DNA of 40,503 nucleotides from Gemmatimonadota bacterium (GTDB taxonomy: Bacteria > Gemmatimonadota > Gemmatimonadetes > Gemmatimonadales > GWC2-71-9), in contig QHUJ01000136.1 in the NCBI GenBank assembly GCA_003221895.1, forward strand, positions 1 to 40,503, given 5' to 3'. The translations under genes were made by a program, and so were the position numbers. Below are positions 30,168-38,131 of this stretch, in pieces (within the stretch, counting starts at the first letter, position 1; each line of letters begins with the position of its first letter). The notes under the pieces were generated by a model. That model made no database searches. It had not been told where the DNA came from and saw only the letters and a list, made by a program, of their open reading frames with translations.

Positions 30168-33017
30168 ATGCGTATGCCTCCGCGCAGCATCGTTCTCCGC
30201 AACGTACGCCAGCATAATCTGAAGGGGATCACGGTCGAGTTCCCGCGCCGGGCGCTGTCGGTGGTCACGGGTCCATCGGGCTCGGGAAAGAGCTCGCTCG
30301 CGTTCGATACCCTCTACGCGGAGGGCCAGCGGCGCTACATCGAATCGCTCTCGACGTACGCGAAGCAATTCCTCGAGCGGATGCCCAAACCCCTGGTCGA
30401 TTCGATGGAAGGCATTTCGCCGGCGGTCGCGATCGAACAAAAAAACCCCACGACGTCAAGCCGATCCACCGTCGGTACAGCCACCGAAATTGCTGATTTC
30501 CTGCGCTTGCTGTGGGCCCGCGCCGGAACGCAAAGCTGCCTGCAATGCGGTCACGAAGTGAAACGCGATACGGTGCAGGAAGCGGTTGACGACGTACTGT
30601 CGGCAAACGGGTCTGGAGAACCGGGGCACGGCAAACGGGATACGGGAAACGTGATCGTCGCATTCCCCCTGCCCCAATCCGCCCAACGTCCTGATGTCGA
30701 GATTGCCGCGCAACTGCGTGCGGCCGGATTCGTGCGCGCCCAGGTCGATGGCAATGTCGTGCGTCTCGATGAGGAGGGCGCGGAAGGACGGGTGCGGACG
30801 GGCACGGACGTTCTCGTGCTGGTCGATCGAATCGCGCCAACCCTGGAGAATCGCGGCCGCCTGGCCGATGCGATCGCCACGGCCTTCAGCGAAGGCGAGG
30901 GCGTCGCAGTGGCGCTCAACAATGGCGACCGGCGGCGCTTCTCCGAGCACCCAGCATGCTCATCCTGCGGCTGCCCGGCCCCCCTGCTGACCCCGACGCT
31001 CTTTTCCTTTAATAATCCGCGCGGCGCGTGTCCGACCTGCAACGGCTTCGGCGCAGTGCTCGAGTACGACGAGTCGCTCATCGTGCCCGATCGGGGCCGC
31101 TCCCTCGCCGACGGCGCGCTCGATCCCTGGACGAAGCCACGGTACGAAGGAAGGCGGCGACTGCTGCGCGAGACGGCCCGTGCCCGGAGCATCGACTTCG
31201 ACGCGTCCTGGCGCGACATCCCGGCGCGCGACCGCCACTTCCTGCTGCATAACAAGGGTGGCCGCTATCTCGGGATCTTCCCGTTCCTTGAGCGGCTCGA
31301 AGAAAAACGCTACAAGCAGTACATCCGCGTCTTCCTGCGGCAGTACCAGCTCGCCAAGACATGCCCCGTCTGCAATGGCTCACGGTTGAAGCCTGAATCG
31401 CTCGCCGTGCGAGTCGCCGGAAAGACGATTGCCGAAGCCGCCGCCCTGACAGCTGCTGATCTCGCCGCTTGGATGGAGCAGCTCCAATTACCCTCGTTCC
31501 AGCAACACGTGGCTGACCACATCCTCGGCGAGCTGCGAGGCCGTGTGGGCTTCGTGAACGACGTCGGCCTCGGCTATCTCACGCTCGACCGGCTGACGCG
31601 CACGCTCTCCGGCGGCGAGGCGCAGCGTATCGCGCTCTCCAACGCACTCGGCTCGCATCTCGTCGACACGCTCTATGTGCTCGACGAGCCGTCGATCGGC
31701 CTGCATCCCGCCGACGTCGATCGCCTGCTCGGGCTGTTGCGCCGGCTCTCAGGCGCCGGGAATACCGTCGTCGTCGTGGAGCACGATCCGGCCGCCATGC
31801 GCGCCGCCGACTGGATGGTAGAGCTCGGACCCGCGAGTGGCGTGGCCGGTGGTCAGCTCGTCTATCAGGGTCCCGCCGCCGCCGTGCGCGAGGCGGGCAC
31901 ACTCACCGGGCAGTATCTGTCGGGCGAAAAGCTGATCGGTGTGCCGTCGGCACGGCGGCCCGCGGCGCGCTGGCTCGAGATCAAGGGGGCGCGGCTGCAC
32001 AATCTTGCCGGCGTGGACGTTCGCATTCCGCTCGGCACCTTCACGGCTGTGACGGGCGTATCGGGCTCGGGCAAGTCGACGCTCGTCCATGACGTCCTGT
32101 ACCGGCAGCTCGAAGCGCGCCTCAAGGGCGAGCACACCGCCAAACGGCACCTTGGCGAGCCCGTCGGCATGATCAAAGAGTTGAAGGGGTGGGAGGCGCT
32201 CGAGGATGTGGTCTGCATCGATCAAGCCCCCATCGGTCGCACGCCGCGGTCGAATCCCGTGACCTACGTGAAAGCGTTCGACGAGCTGCGGGCGCTGTTC
32301 GCCAGCGAGCCGCTGGCGAGAGCGCGCGGCTATGCGCCGAGCACGTTCTCATTCAATGTGGCGGGTGGACGGTGCGAGGCCTGTGAAGGCGCCGGGCACG
32401 TCATCATCGAAATGGTATTCCTGGCCAACGTCTTCGTGCCCTGCGAGGTGTGCGGCGGGACGCGCTTCAAGCGCGAGGTGCTCGATGTCAAGCTGCAGGG
32501 TGGGAGCGTCAACATCGCGCAGGCGCTCGACTGGACGGTCGATCAGGCGATGCAAAAACTCCACCGCCACCCACGACTGGCGCGGTGCCTGTGGTATTTG
32601 CAACAGGTGGGCCTGGGATATTTGCACCTGGGCCAATCCGCGACGACACTCTCGGGTGGCGAAGCACAGCGTCTCAAGATCGCACGTGAGCTGTCCCAGG
32701 CCGGCAGCAGCAAGCGCTCGGGCGGAAAACGCAAGCTCTACATTCTCGACGAGCCCACGACCGGACTGCACCTCGATGACGTGCGGGTGCTCTGCCGGGT
32801 GCTCGATCGGCTGGTGGACGCCGGCCATACGCTAGTGGTGATCGAGCACAATCTCGACGTGATCAAACGCGCCGACTGGGTGATCGACCTCGGCCCCGGC
32901 GCGGGTGATCAGGGAGGAAAGGTGGTCGCCGCCGGCACCCCCGAAGACGTCGCGGCGATCCCCGAATCACCGACCGGACGCTTTCTCCGCGATCTGACGC
33001 TGGCGAGCGCGGTTTGA
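30168..33017 (+). CDS. uvrA: Excinuclease ABC subunit A
   Basis: A 949-residue damage-recognition ATPase of nucleotide excision repair. Both ABC modules are complete. The first has Walker A GPSGSGKSSLAFDTLYAEGQ (about 33-52), the signature LSGGEAQRIALS and DEPSIGLHP. The second has GVSGSGKSTL, LSGGEAQRLKIA and DEPTTGLHLDD. The insertion domain is present, with CSSCG and CPTCNGFG zinc Cys. The C-terminal zinc finger is CEACEGAGH to CEVCGG. It works as a dimer with UvrB in the cytoplasm. ATG 30168 (or 30174) starts without a Shine-Dalgarno sequence. Its TGA overlaps the next gene as TTGA. Confidence 0.97.
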   Translation: MRMPPRSIVLRNVRQHNLKGITVEFPRRALSVVTGPSGSGKSSLAFDTLYAEGQRRYIESLSTYAKQFLERMPKPLVDSMEGISPAVAIEQKNPTTSSRSTVGTATEIADFLRLLWARAGTQSCLQCGHEVKRDTVQEAVDDVLSANGSGEPGHGKRDTGNVIVAFPLPQSAQRPDVEIAAQLRAAGFVRAQVDGNVVRLDEEGAEGRVRTGTDVLVLVDRIAPTLENRGRLADAIATAFSEGEGVAVALNNGDRRRFSEHPACSSCGCPAPLLTPTLFSFNNPRGACPTCNGFGAVLEYDESLIVPDRGRSLADGALDPWTKPRYEGRRRLLRETARARSIDFDASWRDIPARDRHFLLHNKGGRYLGIFPFLERLEEKRYKQYIRVFLRQYQLAKTCPVCNGSRLKPESLAVRVAGKTIAEAAALTAADLAAWMEQLQLPSFQQHVADHILGELRGRVGFVNDVGLGYLTLDRLTRTLSGGEAQRIALSNALGSHLVDTLYVLDEPSIGLHPADVDRLLGLLRRLSGAGNTVVVVEHDPAAMRAADWMVELGPASGVAGGQLVYQGPAAAVREAGTLTGQYLSGEKLIGVPSARRPAARWLEIKGARLHNLAGVDVRIPLGTFTAVTGVSGSGKSTLVHDVLYRQLEARLKGEHTAKRHLGEPVGMIKELKGWEALEDVVCIDQAPIGRTPRSNPVTYVKAFDELRALFASEPLARARGYAPSTFSFNVAGGRCEACEGAGHVIIEMVFLANVFVPCEVCGGTRFKREVLDVKLQGGSVNIAQALDWTVDQAMQKLHRHPRLARCLWYLQQVGLGYLHLGQSATTLSGGEAQRLKIARELSQAGSSKRSGGKRKLYILDEPTTGLHLDDVRVLCRVLDRLVDAGHTLVVIEHNLDVIKRADWVIDLGPGAGDQGGKVVAAGTPEDVAAIPESPTGRFLRDLTLASAV

Positions 33018-33919
33018 CCGGCCGCCAGCCCGCCGGGACGCCCGCCCGCGGGGCCGACGCACTACTCATCGCCGCCACCCTCACGTGGGGCGTGAGTTTT
33101 GTCATCGTCAAACAGGCGCTCAGCGCCAGTACGCCACTCGCCTTCCTCAGTATCCGATTCGCGTTGGCAACTCTCGCCCTTACCCCGTTCGTTGACTTTC
33201 GCGCGCCATGGTCCCGTGGCGAGCTGCGCGGCGGATTGCTGCTCACCCTCTTGCTCGCGACCGGCTTCGCCTGCCAGGCCGTCGGTTTGCAGTATACGAC
33301 GCCAGCGCGCTCCGCCTTTATCGTTGCCTTGTCATCAGTGCTCGCCCCGCTCGTTGCGCTGATCGTCCTCCGCCATCGCACCGGATGGATGGTGCTCATT
33401 GCACTCGCCATCGCGGGTGTCGGCATTTACTTCCTCACATCGCCAGACGCCGGCGGGTTGAATCGCGGGGATCTCTGGACGATGATCACGGCGGTCGTGT
33501 TTGGCGGCCACATCGTTGCGGTCACCGAGCTGTCGAAACACTACGAGGCACGCCGCCTCGTGTGGTTGCAGATCGCGGGGACAACGGTGGGAGTCTCGAT
33601 CGCGACCCTCCTGCTCGAGCCTGTTCGGATTGCGTGGTCGGCGGGCTTGATCGCGGCATTGGTCTTCACCGGGGTCATCGCGACTGCATTGGCTCTGGTT
33701 TGGCAGATGCGAGCGCAGCGACACATGTCTTCGGCGCGCGCGTCGCTGCTGCTCTGCTTGGAACCCGTCGTCGCCGCGGTGACATCCTGGTTTTACTGGG
33801 GCGAAGAGCTGTCGCTGACGCAGGCGCTTGGCGCAGCTCTCATTTTCGTCGGGATGGTGCTTGCCGTGCTGGGCGAGGCGCGGGACCTCGCCGCTCAGCC
33901 GGTCAGGCCGGAGACCTAG
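33014..33919 (+). CDS. EamA/DMT-family transporter
   Basis: A 301-residue inner-membrane protein of the drug/metabolite transporter superfamily with ten hydrophobic segments in two EamA repeats. The first repeat has LLIAATLTWGVSFVIVKQAL and FACQAVGLQYTTPARSAFIVALSSVLAPLVALI. The second has GDLWTMITAVVFGGHIVAVTELSK and RASLLLCLEPVVAAVTSWFYWGE. Such proteins export amino acids or other metabolites; the substrate is unknown. TTG 33014 overlaps the uvrA stop (TTGA) and is the only start that keeps the complete first segment. The 95 bases after its stop hold only the tRNA promoter. Confidence 0.88.
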   Translation: MTGRQPAGTPARGADALLIAATLTWGVSFVIVKQALSASTPLAFLSIRFALATLALTPFVDFRAPWSRGELRGGLLLTLLLATGFACQAVGLQYTTPARSAFIVALSSVLAPLVALIVLRHRTGWMVLIALAIAGVGIYFLTSPDAGGLNRGDLWTMITAVVFGGHIVAVTELSKHYEARRLVWLQIAGTTVGVSIATLLLEPVRIAWSAGLIAALVFTGVIATALALVWQMRAQRHMSSARASLLLCLEPVVAAVTSWFYWGEELSLTQALGAALIFVGMVLAVLGEARDLAAQPVRPET

Positions 33920-33974
33920 ACAGCGAGGGCGAGCGGGAGAGGCAGTTCGCGCTTCCAAGGCCGCCGACTGCCGG

Positions 33975-34003
33975 TTTCATCCCGACCGAGTCTCGTCTAT
34001 ATT
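33975..34003 (+). promoter_or_regulatory. Promoter of tRNA-Asn
   Basis: TTTCAT (33975-33980), a 17-bp spacer and TATATT (33998-34003) end 11 bases before the tRNA. The -10 matches five of six bases; the -35 is weak. Confidence 0.5.
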
Positions 34004-34014
34004 CCGCCCTTCAT

Positions 34015-34087
34015 TCCCGAGTAGCTCAGTTGGTAGAGCAGCCGGCTGTTAACCGGCGGGTCGCAGGTTCGAGTCCTGCCTCGGGAG
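34015..34087 (+). tRNA. tRNA-Asn (anticodon GTT)
   Basis: A 73-base cloverleaf. Acceptor TCCCGAG pairs with CTCGGGA (34080-34086) and the discriminator base is G. The D-arm is GCTC/GAGC, the anticodon stem is GCCGG/CCGGC with loop CTGTTAA (anticodon GTT at 34048-34050), and the T-arm is GCAGG-TTCGAGT-CCTGC. CCA is not encoded. A minus-strand reading frame ends inside it. Confidence 0.97.
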
Positions 34088-34865
34088 CTTCCCAACTCTC
34101 AGCACCCCGATCGCTTTCCGACGCCCAGTTTTCGCCCTCCGGCGCTGGTGACGGTTTGGTGACGGTTTCGGGTTCCCCTTCGGGGGTGGGGACGGCCCAC
34201 GCCCGGTCGAGCATCGCGACCGCGCCGTCGAGCGCATCCTCACGCTCTTGCACGTATTCCGCGATCCGGTCGGGGTCGCGATCACCGATAACGAACCCCC
34301 ATTTCGTTCGGCAATTGACCGTCAGATACAGCGCGCCTCCAGTGCGGAGCGCGCGCTGCAACTCGCGCATGCCGGCATGCATGTCGCGAACGTGATCGAT
34401 GCAGTTCTCGATGATGGCGAGGTCGTAATGCCCGCTCTCGCACGGCAGCGCCTCCACCGATCCCTCGCGATAGTCCACGGCCGGGTCACGGAGCGCTGCG
34501 AGCGGCGTTGGTGGCGTAGTACGTTCGAGGGGATCGACGGCCATGCGTTCCGCGGCCGGGAAGAACGCTGCGACGCCGACCGGTCCACACCCGACCTCGA
34601 TGACGCGCGCGCCCCGGTTGACCAGACGCTCCAGGCCGAGAGCCCGCAGCCGCAGCACGAGTTGCTCGGCCCGCCAGCGATACCAGTCCAACTGCGATGT
34701 GGAGCCATCAGCGATGCGAGTGGCGAGCGACGCCCAATAGCCCCGTTCGTATTGCTGGGCGCGTTGCCAGCGGGCAGTACTCACCATGTCGCTGCCCTGC
34801 TGCAAAAGCGGAGCCACCCTTGACCCTATGATGCGCTCGGTCGGCGGGACACCGGACTGTTGCAT
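34026..34865 (-). CDS. Class I SAM-dependent methyltransferase whose frame ends inside tRNA-Asn
   Basis: A 279-residue reading. Residues about 25-215 are a methyltransferase: RWQRAQQYERGYW near the start, the SAM motif ARVIEVGCGPVGVAAFFP, a VDPL acidic strand, GHYDLAIIENCIDHVRD and LRTGGALYLTVN. The last ~50 residues have no family features, and the final 16 (EAGLEPATRRLTAGCS region) are simply the antisense translation of the tRNA, so the natural stop has probably been lost. ATG 34865 is preceded by AGGAGG ten bases upstream; ATG 34787 is an alternative start. A likely role is methylation of a sugar or lipid in the glycan cluster to its right; that is inference. Confidence 0.75.
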   Translation of the reverse strand: MQQSGVPPTERIIGSRVAPLLQQGSDMVSTARWQRAQQYERGYWASLATRIADGSTSQLDWYRWRAEQLVLRLRALGLERLVNRGARVIEVGCGPVGVAAFFPAAERMAVDPLERTTPPTPLAALRDPAVDYREGSVEALPCESGHYDLAIIENCIDHVRDMHAGMRELQRALRTGGALYLTVNCRTKWGFVIGDRDPDRIAEYVQEREDALDGAVAMLDRAWAVPTPEGEPETVTKPSPAPEGENWASESDRGAESWEAPEAGLEPATRRLTAGCSTN

Positions 34866-35091
34866 GGACGCAACGCCTCCTGTACCTGCGTCTCACGCGC
34901 TCGCGGGAGAATCTGCATCTGGAGCCGAGTGCGGGCTCCCGCCTCCGGGCACTACTCGACTTTCTGCGGGTCGACCTCAGCGTGATCGCGAGGAGGTCTG
35001 GCGTTGGCGCGACCCGGGTCCCTTCCTGGTCGAAGCGCTCCGGTGGTTCGGCGTGCTCCGGCGTGACGCTCCCGGTCACCGGCGCGCGTAA
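34866..35091 (+). pseudogene. Possible remnant coding sequence (low confidence)
   Basis: No intact gene covers these 226 bases. On the plus strand one frame reads LLYLRLTRSRENLHLEPSAG and continues to LLDFLRVDLS. A second frame, from about 34980, reads VWRWRDPGPFLVEALRWFGV and ends at TAA 35089-35091. Together they look like the C-terminus of a protein broken by a frameshift. No family is recognised and the composition alone could produce this. Confidence 0.25.
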
Positions 35092-37118
35092 TGGACGACG
35101 CGCTCGGCGGACGGCGCCCACGCCCGCGCGGCCGCGAGCAGGCCGGCCGAGACGGACGTGTCGTAGCGCCGCGGCCGGAAGATGCCCCACACCGCGAAGC
35201 GCGCCGGCCGGTGTAGCGTCAGCACGCCGATCGCGAGGCGGGCGGCGGAGAACAACAAGGCGAAAAGCGGGATCGGCATCCACACCATGCGCCCCCGCCA
35301 GCCGCCGGCCCGGAACGCCGCGAGCAGGCGGCCGCGCGTCGGGATCGCATCGTCGATCAGGTTCACGACGGGGGGCGCGGTGTCGAAATGCTCGGTGCAC
35401 CAGGCGACCACGGTCGCGGCGTCGCCCACGTCGCAGACCGAGAACGGCAGGCCGGGGCGGCCCAGGCCGAGGTGCCAGCGGCCGAACAGCCGTCGGCCAA
35501 CGAGCCCGGGCAGATCGGGATTGCCGCGGCTCACGAGCGCCGCGGGCCGCAGGATGCGGGTCGCGACGCCGCGCCCGGGCGCCTCATTGCTCACCACCCG
35601 CTCGGCTTCGGTCTTCCCCCAGGCGTACGCGCCGAACCGCCGCGCGTCGGGCGGCGCCAGCGGGGTACGCTCGTCCTGTCGCTCCCACGGAGTGCGCGGC
35701 GGGCGCAGCACCGACAGACTGCTCACGTAGACGAGCTGGCGGCAGTCCGCCGCCTGCATCGCCGCCAGCACGTTGCGGGTCGCGTCGATCGTGTTGCGCT
35801 GGTGGCCGGCATAGCCGCCGGCTGCTTCCACCGCGGCGTGGATCACAACCGACGCGCCCGCGAACACGTCGGGCGGCACCGGGCGACCCAGGTCCACCGC
35901 GCGCCACTCGTGCACATTGGGATCGTCCAAGTCGGGCGAGCGGGTGACGCCGCGGACGCGGAATCCGCGCGATGCGAGTGAGCGCGCGATTTCCTTCCCG
36001 AAGAATCCGCGCGCGCCGGTCAGGACCGCGAGCGGTGCCGTGGGCGACGGCGGCCGCTGCTCGGGGCGCTGCACGACGACCCGCTCGACCGCTCCCCGGA
36101 CGTGCGTCGCCAGCACCTCGTACATGGCCGTCAAACGCTGCAGGTGGTCGGGCGCGAACGGCGACGGGCGGTGGCGCGCGACCGCCGAGTAGAAGTCGCC
36201 GATCAACTCGGCGACGCCCGGGTAGTTGCCACCGGTGATCAGCCGCCGGCTGACGCCCGCGACCGCGCCCGCCGCCATCTGCCACCCTTCGACGATCGGA
36301 TTGAACACCTTCTCGATGGGACCGGTCCCGGGATTGGCGGCACCCGTCACACTCGTGCGGATGAAGTCGGCGGTCAGTGCGCCGCCCCGCCCGGTGACCG
36401 TGAGAGTGGAGGCCACCGGTCGCGCGCGCAGGCTCACCGTGAGGGAGCCGAGTACGTCGCCCGCCCGCAGGAGCGCGTAGAGCTCGGTCGGCTCAGCGAC
36501 GACCGCTGCGACGTCGATCGCCGCCCCATCGCCGTTCACCTGCTCGAGCGCTGACATCAGACTCGACAGGGGATGCGGGAGGATGTCGAGCAATTGGGTC
36601 GCCAGCGCGCGCGGGCCCAGGGTCACGGTCCCCGGATTGAATGTGAAGCGGCTGTCCACCTGCACGATTTCGCCGAGCGCGGAGACCCGCTGCATCAGCG
36701 CGAGGTACGCTGGGTCGCGCACCTGCTGATGGCCGGCGCAGAGAATCAGTCCGCGGGCGCGTGCGGCGACGAGGAGATCGCGCGCCTCGCGCTCCGTTTC
36801 GACGAAGGGTTTTTCGACGAAAACGTTGGCGCCCGCTTCGAGCGCGGTTCGCGCGGGCTCGAAATGAGTGCCCGCGGGCGTGCACACGTGCACCAGTTGG
36901 GGGCGCGCATCGCCCAGCAGTGTGGCGAGCGACGTATAGGGGATTGCCCCCGCCAGTGCCGCGAGCTCGCGCGCGGCTGCTTCCTGCGTGTCGCACACGG
37001 CGACCACGCTATGGGGGGTCGGGACGCGCCTGAGGGCCTTGAGGTGCAGGTGCGCCATGCGACCCGCGCCGACTACGGCGACGCGCAGTCGTCCGGTGCT
37101 GGATTGCGGTGGGATCAT
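35076..37118 (-). CDS. Fusion protein: Gfo/Idh/MocA oxidoreductase + NAD-dependent epimerase/dehydratase (SDR)
   Basis: A 680-residue cytosolic two-enzyme chain. Residues about 10-365 are Gfo/Idh/MocA: LRVAVVGAGRMAHLHLKAL for NAD(P), VHVCTPAGTHFEPARTALEAG, VFVEKPF (EKP motif) and a C-terminal beta-sheet domain. Residues about 380-680 are an extended SDR: LAVLTGARGFFGKEIARSL (GxxGxxG), YVSSLSVL with the catalytic Ser, and YAWGKTEAE with the YxxxK pair. Both active sites look intact, so two consecutive nucleotide-sugar steps are possible. ATG 37118 is chosen because family similarity starts there; the open frame upstream to 37295 has no matching features. No strong Shine-Dalgarno sequence. Neighbours point to surface glycan synthesis. 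Confidence 0.85.
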   Translation of the reverse strand: MIPPQSSTGRLRVAVVGAGRMAHLHLKALRRVPTPHSVVAVCDTQEAAARELAALAGAIPYTSLATLLGDARPQLVHVCTPAGTHFEPARTALEAGANVFVEKPFVETEREARDLLVAARARGLILCAGHQQVRDPAYLALMQRVSALGEIVQVDSRFTFNPGTVTLGPRALATQLLDILPHPLSSLMSALEQVNGDGAAIDVAAVVAEPTELYALLRAGDVLGSLTVSLRARPVASTLTVTGRGGALTADFIRTSVTGAANPGTGPIEKVFNPIVEGWQMAAGAVAGVSRRLITGGNYPGVAELIGDFYSAVARHRPSPFAPDHLQRLTAMYEVLATHVRGAVERVVVQRPEQRPPSPTAPLAVLTGARGFFGKEIARSLASRGFRVRGVTRSPDLDDPNVHEWRAVDLGRPVPPDVFAGASVVIHAAVEAAGGYAGHQRNTIDATRNVLAAMQAADCRQLVYVSSLSVLRPPRTPWERQDERTPLAPPDARRFGAYAWGKTEAERVVSNEAPGRGVATRILRPAALVSRGNPDLPGLVGRRLFGRWHLGLGRPGLPFSVCDVGDAATVVAWCTEHFDTAPPVVNLIDDAIPTRGRLLAAFRAGGWRGRMVWMPIPLFALLFSAARLAIGVLTLHRPARFAVWGIFRPRRYDTSVSAGLLAAARAWAPSAERVVHYARR

Positions 37119-37288
37119 GCTCGAATGGGCTTGCAAGACGAGCGCCAGAGTATCACGGCGTCGGGGTGGGCCTAGATGTCGCTCGGTCGCAACAATCGGA
37201 CGCACGCTGCACCGCATGGCGCCACGACCGCGCAACACTGCGCGTGCGCGGCGGTGGCACGCTTCTGTCAGTAAAGGGCAGCCGAAGC
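37119..37288. other. Divergent intergenic region of 170 bases
   Basis: It should hold promoters for the fusion enzyme (-) and the deacetylase (+). The only -10 candidate seen is GATACT on the minus strand (37149-37154). A 7-bp inverted repeat, CCGCGCA (37228-37234) with TGCGCGG (37245-37251), could be a regulatory site. Confidence 0.3.
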
Positions 37289-38131
37289 ATGACACACACC
37301 TCAGCAGGGGTCCCAGCCCGTTTCGTCGCGCTCGTCTATCACGACGTGCATCCCGGCGAGACGTTCGACTATGGGCGCCTGGGGCGCTCGGCGACGATGT
37401 ATCACGTCCCCGAACGCGCGTTCCGATCGCAGCTCGACGTGATCGAGGGTTCCGGACTCCGCTGCTTGGACGCGGCTGCGGTGCGGGCCTGCTTGGCGGG
37501 CCAGGGCACGCCCGGTGAAGTTGGCGTGGTGATCACTTTCGATGACGGCTGGCGTGGCGCCGTCGAGCGCGCGGCGCGCGCGGTGGCCGAGCGCCGCATG
37601 CCGGCGTTCTTTTTCGTCGCCACGGGTCTCATCGGCCGGCGCTATTTCGCCGGCGAGCTCGAATGGCGCCAGCTGGATCCAACGCTCTTCACGATCGGGT
37701 CGCACGGCGTGACCCATCGGATGCTGAGCGACCTGCCGTCCGGTGAGATCCTGGCTGAGCTGCGAGACTCGCGCCGGCGGTTGGAGGATCTGCTCGACCG
37801 GCCGGTGCGCTGGCTCAGTATTCCGGGTGGCGCGGTGAGCCGGCGCGTGATCCAGAGTGCGGAAGCGGCGGGCTACGACCACATTTTTTCGTCGGAGGTG
37901 GGGACGAACCCCACTGGTCTGGGCCGACGCAATATCGCGCGGGTCGGGATGAAACGCGCCACCGATCTCGCGGCCCTCGGCCGGTGGCTCGGAGGCGACT
38001 TGCGCCGCGAAAAAGCGCGCGCGGCGATCCTGGCGCTCCCGAAACGTCTGTTGGGCATGCGCAGGTACTCGAAGGTCCGACGCGCGCTGTTAGGAGAGGC
38101 CGCCGGCAGTGAGCACTTCTTCGAGCCCTGA
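37289..38131 (+). CDS. Polysaccharide deacetylase (NodB/CE4 family)
   Basis: A 280-residue protein. ALVYHDVHPGE opens the fold; VVITFDDGWRGAVERA carries the Asp-Asp pair, SHGVTHRML the metal-binding HxxxH, and LSIPGGAVSRRV the later (R/K)xPxG-like block. These are the CE4 motifs of enzymes that remove N- or O-acetyl groups from sugars. No signal peptide is seen, so it may act in the cytoplasm on a lipid- or nucleotide-linked sugar, or be exported otherwise. ATG 37289 has AAAGGG upstream with a long spacing of about 11. The gene overlaps the formyltransferase-like gene by 23 bases. Confidence 0.9.
   Translation: MTHTSAGVPARFVALVYHDVHPGETFDYGRLGRSATMYHVPERAFRSQLDVIEGSGLRCLDAAAVRACLAGQGTPGEVGVVITFDDGWRGAVERAARAVAERRMPAFFFVATGLIGRRYFAGELEWRQLDPTLFTIGSHGVTHRMLSDLPSGEILAELRDSRRRLEDLLDRPVRWLSIPGGAVSRRVIQSAEAAGYDHIFSSEVGTNPTGLGRRNIARVGMKRATDLAALGRWLGGDLRREKARAAILALPKRLLGMRRYSKVRRALLGEAAGSEHFFEP

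Noticed and set aside
34026-34087. C-terminal residues EAGLEPATRRLTAGC as a protein motif
   Set aside because: They are the antisense translation of tRNA-Asn, a well-known annotation artefact, so they carry no functional meaning for the methyltransferase.
34982-35947. Arg/Ala-rich plus-strand frame of about 320 codons
   Set aside because: It is antisense to the SDR half of the fusion enzyme and has no recognisable fold. Only the first part, before 35091, was considered as a gene remnant.
37228-37251. CCGCGCA...TGCGCGG inverted repeat as a terminator
   Set aside because: It lies between divergent genes, has a short stem and is not followed by a T-run, so a terminator role is not supported.
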